This document shows, one piece after another, positions 6,142 through 9,739 of a stretch of 9,739 nucleotides of DNA. The stretch covers positions 1-9,739 of the forward strand of contig JAUYSF010000021.1 in the NCBI GenBank assembly GCA_030696435.1, given 5' to 3'. The position numbers were made by a program, and so were the translations under genes. Source of the DNA: Desulfoprunum sp. (GTDB taxonomy: Bacteria > Desulfobacterota > Desulfobulbia > Desulfobulbales > Desulfocapsaceae). Numbering within the stretch: the stretch's first letter is position 1; each line of letters starts with the position of its first letter. The notes under the pieces were generated by a model. It saw only the letters and a program-made list of their open reading frames with translations, searched no databases and was not told the DNA's origin.

Positions 6142-8046
6142 TTAAACATATTTAAATCTTATTCCTTTCAGCCATGCATCCAAGACTCTGACTGAATAAA
6201 TATTCAGACTATTCACTCTACCATAAGCTGAGTAATCCAAGCAAAAAGCCCTCCACTGTTCTTTCAGTTTCTCAATTATGATTTTTTCTTGTAAAAACGG
6301 ATGCAAATTTGCCAACAATATATCGACATCCGATTTATGAAATTTTAATAAATTGTTCAAAAAACCAGCCGTTAAAACGCTTTTTCCGGTACGTTCCCCA
6401 ATTATTTGCGGTATCACACCTTTTAAGGCTTGCCTGACGATAAACCGAGACCAGCCATTTTGGAGCTTTTGCTGAGCCGGAAGCGCCAGGCAAAACGCCA
6501 TAAACCTCCTATCAAAAAATGGAGATCTATTTTCTATCCGATATTGCTTGGAAAAAATGTTCATCGTTTCCAAGGCCGAGGTGATTAAGGGATTCATCAA
6601 AGCATTATAATGGCTCCCTTTGGCTGAGTTGAATGTTGTCATTTTGGGCCTGATACGCTCAGCCAGACCTGCATTTTTTGCAAAATCCTCGTTTATGATA
6701 GAATTCATATATCGTAATGGCTGAATACTATGCCGTAGTATCTTATACGCATATGCGAAAGGAGAACGAAAAAATGGGTAAACTGAATATTGATAAATCA
6801 ATTTTCTTTTTGATAAGCCTTGACGCGCTGCCACACTCGATACTTCTCTCATTAAACTAAAAACCCGCCCCTGCAAACCAAGTTCCTGCAGACGTTCAAA
6901 GCCGTGCGAGACCACTGAATCTCCGTCTAATCCATCAAGCATTACCCGTATGTTTTTTGCTTGTGCTAAAGACCAGATTTTTGAAATCAGATAGAGATGT
7001 GGGGAAAAAAATGGTTCACCAAATAGACTCAATTGCTGTGAAAGATTCTCAAATGGTGCAAAATGGCTACCATCAATCGAATGGTAGGAATAACCGCCTG
7101 TTTCCACTACAGCCTGCTGGTATAGCTCTTCATCGATTTCCTTATGTTCCTTTGACGGTAAAGAGGGGAAATTGAATGAAAAGAGGTTGAGCAATTCTCT
7201 TCCATCTAGAATTTCCTTGGCCACACAAGCCACAGAAGAAGAATCAAGCCCGCCGCTGAAAATACAGCCCACAGGAGTGTTACTCCTCATGCGACAACGA
7301 ACTGCTTCAAAAAATATCTCTCGAAACTCTTCGGCGTACTCTCTATTATTCTTTCGTTTTATGCTAACTGAAAGATCGAATTCCCAATATTTTCGTATTG
7401 ATATCTTGCCATCCTTGACAACTAGAATTGATGATGGGGCCAAGCGTGAAACAGCCGTATAAAACGTTGAGGTGGGATTTTCGCCTATCAATTGAAGAAA
7501 ATCGGCAAACCTTTCTTCATTGATACCTCGTGCGACCTCTGGAAAAGAAAGAACTGCTTGTATTTCTGAACCAAAAATAAAAGCCGCATCACTGATATGA
7601 TAAAAGAATGGACGTGCTCCAACGTGATCACGTGCGCACAATAATTGCTGCCGCTGAGGATCCCAAATCGTAAACGCGAAATCACCGAGCAATCTAGCAG
7701 GACAGACAACCCCCCACTTTTTGTAGGCTTCCAAAATAACGATACTATCCGGAAATCCGGAAGGATAATAACCAGCGATACCTAAGCTCGAAATCAAATC
7801 TTCCCTGTTATCTATCCGGGCGTCGGCTGTGATTGTTATCTTTGATTCTGGATCTTGATAGGGCTGTTGCTCATTTAAAGATTCGGGTGTGGTTTGCAAT
7901 AAACAGTTCACAAATCCCACATTTCCGGACCTCCAGACATGAGTGCCATCAGGACCACGGTGTAGTATTGACTGCCGAAGAGACTCTATACGTTCTTCCG
8001 AAATAGGTTTTCCGTCAAAACGGACTACTCCCGCGATTCCACTCAC
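6142..8046 (-). CDS. Lasso peptide isopeptide bond-forming cyclase (asparagine synthetase-like, C protein)
   Basis: The 634-residue protein has two asparagine-synthetase-B-like domains. The N-terminal glutaminase-like domain (about 1-200) starts MSGIAGVVRF; the Cys2 nucleophile of active glutaminases is replaced by Ser. RGPDG (30-34) is retained. The C-terminal ATP-pyrophosphatase domain has the PPi loop SGGLDSS (264-270), LDGLDGD (370-376) in place of the synthetase SGxGGDE motif, and RIENRSPFFDRRF at about 510. In lasso pathways this enzyme adenylates the side-chain carboxylate of the ring Asp/Glu and closes the macrolactam with the core N-terminal amine; here the acceptor is predicted to be Glu8 of the precursor. 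It starts with GTG (8044-8046), sharing GTGA with the B2 stop, so it is translationally coupled to B2. It is clearly more AT-rich than B1 and the flanking genes. Without the B1, B2 and precursor neighbours it could be read as an ordinary amidotransferase. Confidence 0.88.
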   Translation of the reverse strand: MSGIAGVVRFDGKPISEERIESLRQSILHRGPDGTHVWRSGNVGFVNCLLQTTPESLNEQQPYQDPESKITITADARIDNREDLISSLGIAGYYPSGFPDSIVILEAYKKWGVVCPARLLGDFAFTIWDPQRQQLLCARDHVGARPFFYHISDAAFIFGSEIQAVLSFPEVARGINEERFADFLQLIGENPTSTFYTAVSRLAPSSILVVKDGKISIRKYWEFDLSVSIKRKNNREYAEEFREIFFEAVRCRMRSNTPVGCIFSGGLDSSSVACVAKEILDGRELLNLFSFNFPSLPSKEHKEIDEELYQQAVVETGGYSYHSIDGSHFAPFENLSQQLSLFGEPFFSPHLYLISKIWSLAQAKNIRVMLDGLDGDSVVSHGFERLQELGLQGRVFSLMREVSSVAARQGLSKRKLIYQYSVYPFFRSPFAYAYKILRHSIQPLRYMNSIINEDFAKNAGLAERIRPKMTTFNSAKGSHYNALMNPLITSALETMNIFSKQYRIENRSPFFDRRFMAFCLALPAQQKLQNGWSRFIVRQALKGVIPQIIGERTGKSVLTAGFLNNLLKFHKSDVDILLANLHPFLQEKIIIEKLKEQWRAFCLDYSAYGRVNSLNIYSVRVLDAWLKGIRFKYV

Positions 8047-8486
8047 CTGATTCCCTCATTCATCAAGGTCGGCAATTCCCGATAACGATCCATATCAGGG
8101 AGATGCCCAAGGATTATCCCTCCATCCTGACAAAGCCAGGCATGAGCTTCAAATCCGGTGCTTGGTTTGTTGCAGACACCAACATGCAGTATGGTTTTCT
8201 GGCCATGCCGGGCAAAGAGTATTTGTCCTGCCAGGGCCTGAGAGAGACAAGTGGAAAAGGGAACGAAAGAACTGGCAACCGTAATTAACCGTGCCATCCG
8301 TTTTGGCGGAATATTTACTGGAAGAGGCCCCAGATCTGCTTGAGATTTTCTGGAAACCTTTGTCAAAAGGTTCTGCAGAGAAAAAAGTTTGAGACTGGCC
8401 CGATAGACCGCAAGGAAGTACACCGCCTTAAAGAAGAATCGTTTCTCCACAACCGGCAGTCTTAGGAACCTAAGCAACTTTCCCAT
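8043..8486 (-). CDS. Lasso peptide leader peptidase (B2, transglutaminase-like cysteine protease)
   Basis: The 147-residue protein is the size of stand-alone lasso B2 peptidases. The catalytic triad of the transglutaminase fold is visible: Cys80 in STCLSQALAGQ, His115 in EAHAWLCQDG, and Asp121 six residues later. B2 removes the leader from the precursor just after the conserved Thr(-2), exposing the amine that the cyclase uses. The N-terminal third (KLLRFLRL through LFSLQNLL) is hydrophobic and basic, as is usual for the family. The start ATG (8484-8486) lies inside the end of B1, with a 17-base overlap and no good ribosome site of its own, so translation probably depends on B1. The end overlaps the cyclase start by 4 bases. 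Family assignment is strong from motif, length and neighbours. Confidence 0.88.
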   Translation of the reverse strand: MGKLLRFLRLPVVEKRFFFKAVYFLAVYRASLKLFSLQNLLTKVSRKSQADLGPLPVNIPPKRMARLITVASSFVPFSTCLSQALAGQILFARHGQKTILHVGVCNKPSTGFEAHAWLCQDGGIILGHLPDMDRYRELPTLMNEGIR

Positions 8487-8793
8487 CCGAAATATTGATC
8501 AGTTTATTCTTGGCGAGGTCTTTGAGAAAAATCAGCATATCATCCACACATTGTTCTTCCGAAACATCATAGGTTTTGAGAATGGTTTCTAGGAGTTGCG
8601 CAAGGCTGATGGGTGACTCCAACAGATTCCAGATAGCCGTGCCGACCGGGTCAAGCCCGCTGTAGATGCCGGCTGAAACATCGAGGATTACCGTCTCGCC
8701 GTCAAGTTCTGTTGAAACCTGCGTTGTTGCTCGACAGACTCTCGTCTCATAGAGATGCGGGTTTGAACGTGAGAGAATCTGTTGAATATCCAT
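8470..8793 (-). CDS. PqqD-like leader-recognition protein (lasso B1, RRE domain)
   Basis: The 107-residue protein is a PqqD-family RiPP recognition element. Core features are ELDGETVILDVSAGIYSGLD (residues about 29-48) followed by PVGTAIWNLLE, then a helical region ending KDLAKNKLINI. In stand-alone form this domain binds the lasso leader (here the segment with P22, L24, G28 and T34) and delivers the precursor to the B2 peptidase, which is encoded immediately downstream with a 17-base overlap. It is the first gene of the operon, transcribed away from dgkA across a 179-base gap. A GAGG (on the complement, about 9 bases before the ATG at 8793) can serve as ribosome site. Base composition is GC-rich like the flanking housekeeping genes, in contrast to the cyclase further down. 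Confidence 0.88.
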   Translation of the reverse strand: MDIQQILSRSNPHLYETRVCRATTQVSTELDGETVILDVSAGIYSGLDPVGTAIWNLLESPISLAQLLETILKTYDVSEEQCVDDMLIFLKDLAKNKLINISDGKVA

Positions 8794-8972
8794 ACTGTTT
8801 CGCCTCTATAAAAATTTCTGTGGTTGAGATCAGTCGGCAAAGCGATCCTCTCCACACCCTGTAATTCAACAATGGACACATTCTCTCTTCAATTTATTGC
8901 CGGGAACAAGTATGTTAGAGTCCCATTCGCACTCAATCGAAGAACATATCTCATCAAGCCTTTATCAATACT

Positions 8973-9341
8973 ATGAAAGCAAATAAAACAGGATTCGCCC
9001 GGATCTTTGCAGCATTTTTTTACTCGGCAGACGGCATGGCAAGCGCATTCAAGGGCGAGGCGGCCTTTCGCCAGGAGCTCTTGCTCTATATCGTCCTCCT
9101 GCCCATCCTTTACTTTCTGCCTGTTTCTCTGTTGTTCAAATGCCTGCTATTTGCGGCCAACACCCTGGTCCTGATTGTTGAGCTCCTTAACTCGGCAGTG
9201 GAATCGATCGTTGATCTTGTTTCACCAGATTACAACATCTATGCCAAGCAGGCAAAGGACATGGGCAGTGCGGCGGTCCTGCTCTCACTACTTCTTGCGG
9301 CAATCCTCTGGGCCTGCGCCCTCTACACTCTTCTCGGCTGA
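8973..9341 (+). CDS. dgkA: Diacylglycerol kinase, DgkA type
   Basis: This small integral membrane enzyme phosphorylates diacylglycerol (or undecaprenol in some bacteria) with ATP, recycling lipid released during envelope synthesis. The 122 residues equal the E. coli enzyme in length and follow it closely: N-terminal TGFARIFAAFFYSADGM, EAAFRQE (29-35), VEILNSAxE-like VELLNSAVESIVD (69-81) and AKDMGSAAV (93-101), which contain the conserved catalytic and Mg-binding residues. Three membrane helices lie at about 37-50, 54-70 and 101-120. The start ATG at 8973 lacks a strong ribosome site, but it gives the family length. It is divergent from the lasso operon and convergent with the next gene, one base separating the stops. 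Functionally unrelated to the lasso cluster as far as can be seen. Confidence 0.93.
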   Translation: MKANKTGFARIFAAFFYSADGMASAFKGEAAFRQELLLYIVLLPILYFLPVSLLFKCLLFAANTLVLIVELLNSAVESIVDLVSPDYNIYAKQAKDMGSAAVLLSLLLAAILWACALYTLLG

Positions 9342-9342
9342 T

Positions 9343-9739
9343 TCACACCTCAATCCAGCGTTGATCTACCATTGAAGTGATGCAGGCCTCACAAACCCGA
9401 ATAGCATAGAGACCTTCTTCGCCGGAGACCGGGTTTTGGCCCCGGCCTTCCAGAAAGGCCTGCCAGTCGCGCAACAGGTGCAGTACTGTGGGGACCTGGT
9501 TAAAAGTCTGTCTCGGCGCCACAGTATTGCCCGTTACAACTTCAAGGTAGCAATGAATCTGGTCTCCATGCAGTTGCCCTGCCCCGCAGACAAACTCGAA
9601 GCGACCGGTTCTGGCCTGGCCGACCTTGCTCACATCGACCGTACCCAGCACACCGTTCTCCAGCTCAACGCTGACGAGCACCAGATCCTCCAGGACCTTG
9701 GTGTGGATCCGACGACCATGGGCCATGACCCGTCTCACC
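9343..9739 (-). CDS. Gfo/Idh/MocA-family oxidoreductase, C-terminal part (runs off right edge)
   Basis: Only the last 130 or so residues are in the window; the NAD(P)-binding Rossmann domain and the start lie beyond base 9739, and the GTG near 9738 is not a credible start. The visible part fits the C-terminal alpha/beta domain of this family: EDLVLVSVELENGVLGTVDV (strands of the substrate-side sheet), a RFEFVCGAGQLHGD segment, then FLEGRGQNPVSGEEGLYAIRVCEACITSMVDQ, the typical final helix region. Family members oxidise or reduce sugars, inositols and related compounds; the substrate cannot be told from this fragment. The stop is one base from that of dgkA on the other strand, so there is no room for a separate terminator between the two genes. 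Confidence 0.75.
   Translation of the reverse strand, partial: VRRVMAHGRRIHTKVLEDLVLVSVELENGVLGTVDVSKVGQARTGRFEFVCGAGQLHGDQIHCYLEVVTGNTVAPRQTFNQVPTVLHLLRDWQAFLEGRGQNPVSGEEGLYAIRVCEACITSMVDQRWIEV

Noticed and set aside
4066..8793. Reading the region as an exosortase-associated locus (amidotransferase, HprK-related kinase, PqqD-related protein, PEP-CTERM) instead of a lasso cluster
   Set aside because: No exosortase or polysaccharide gene is present, and the B2-type peptidase plus a precursor with the P-x-L-x3-G-x5-T leader and Gly1/Glu8 core fit lasso biosynthesis specifically.
8688..8879. A 63-residue - strand open frame overlapping the start of B1 in another frame
   Set aside because: It overlaps the well-supported PqqD-like gene and shows no motif or lasso leader pattern.
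1..9739. tRNA, rRNA, CRISPR array, insertion sequence or integrase signatures
   Set aside because: None seen: no regularly spaced repeats, no transposase or integrase motifs, and no cloverleaf-like sequence noticed by eye; a computed scan was not possible.

Overview
The window is chromosomal bacterial DNA and most resembles a Gram-negative, Desulfobacterota-like (former deltaproteobacterial) genome. That is an inference from several features: a stand-alone AICAR transformylase without an IMP cyclohydrolase domain, a GlmU-like uridylyltransferase without its acetyltransferase half, a DgkA-type diacylglycerol kinase and a PEP-CTERM exported protein. No ribosomal RNA or other taxonomic marker is present, so the assignment is only moderate.

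Left third (1-4030, + strand, GC-rich): the 3' part of an ABC exporter half-transporter (runs off the left edge), a short GlmU-type protein, and a 429-residue AICAR formyltransferase. A hairpin with T-rich flanks on both sides closes this block and is placed to serve the opposing block as well.

Centre (4066-8793, - strand): a lasso-peptide (RiPP) biosynthesis cluster. In transcription order it holds a PqqD-like leader-recognition protein (B1), a transglutaminase-fold leader peptidase (B2), an asparagine-synthetase-like macrolactam cyclase (C), a secreted PEP-CTERM protein, a 59-residue precursor peptide (A) and an HprK-like kinase (K). B1, B2 and C overlap one another and must be co-translated. 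The precursor has the classical leader pattern P-x-L-x3-G-x5-T, a Thr at -2, and a predicted 19-residue core GSGDLAYEGRNCKSAGNCS. Its Gly1 amine can be joined to Glu8 to give an 8-residue ring, both cysteines lie in the tail, and the C-terminal residue is Ser, the residue phosphorylated by paeninodin-type kinases. The expected product is therefore a disulfide-containing, possibly tail-phosphorylated lasso peptide. No exporter or isopeptidase gene sits within the cluster. The PEP-CTERM gene between C and A is an unusual companion. The genes C, PEP-CTERM, A and K are visibly more AT-rich than B1 and the flanking housekeeping genes.

Right end (8973-9739): dgkA on the + strand, divergent from the lasso operon. 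Facing it, with a one-base gap between the stop codons, is the C-terminal part of a Gfo/Idh/MocA-type oxidoreductase that runs off the right edge.
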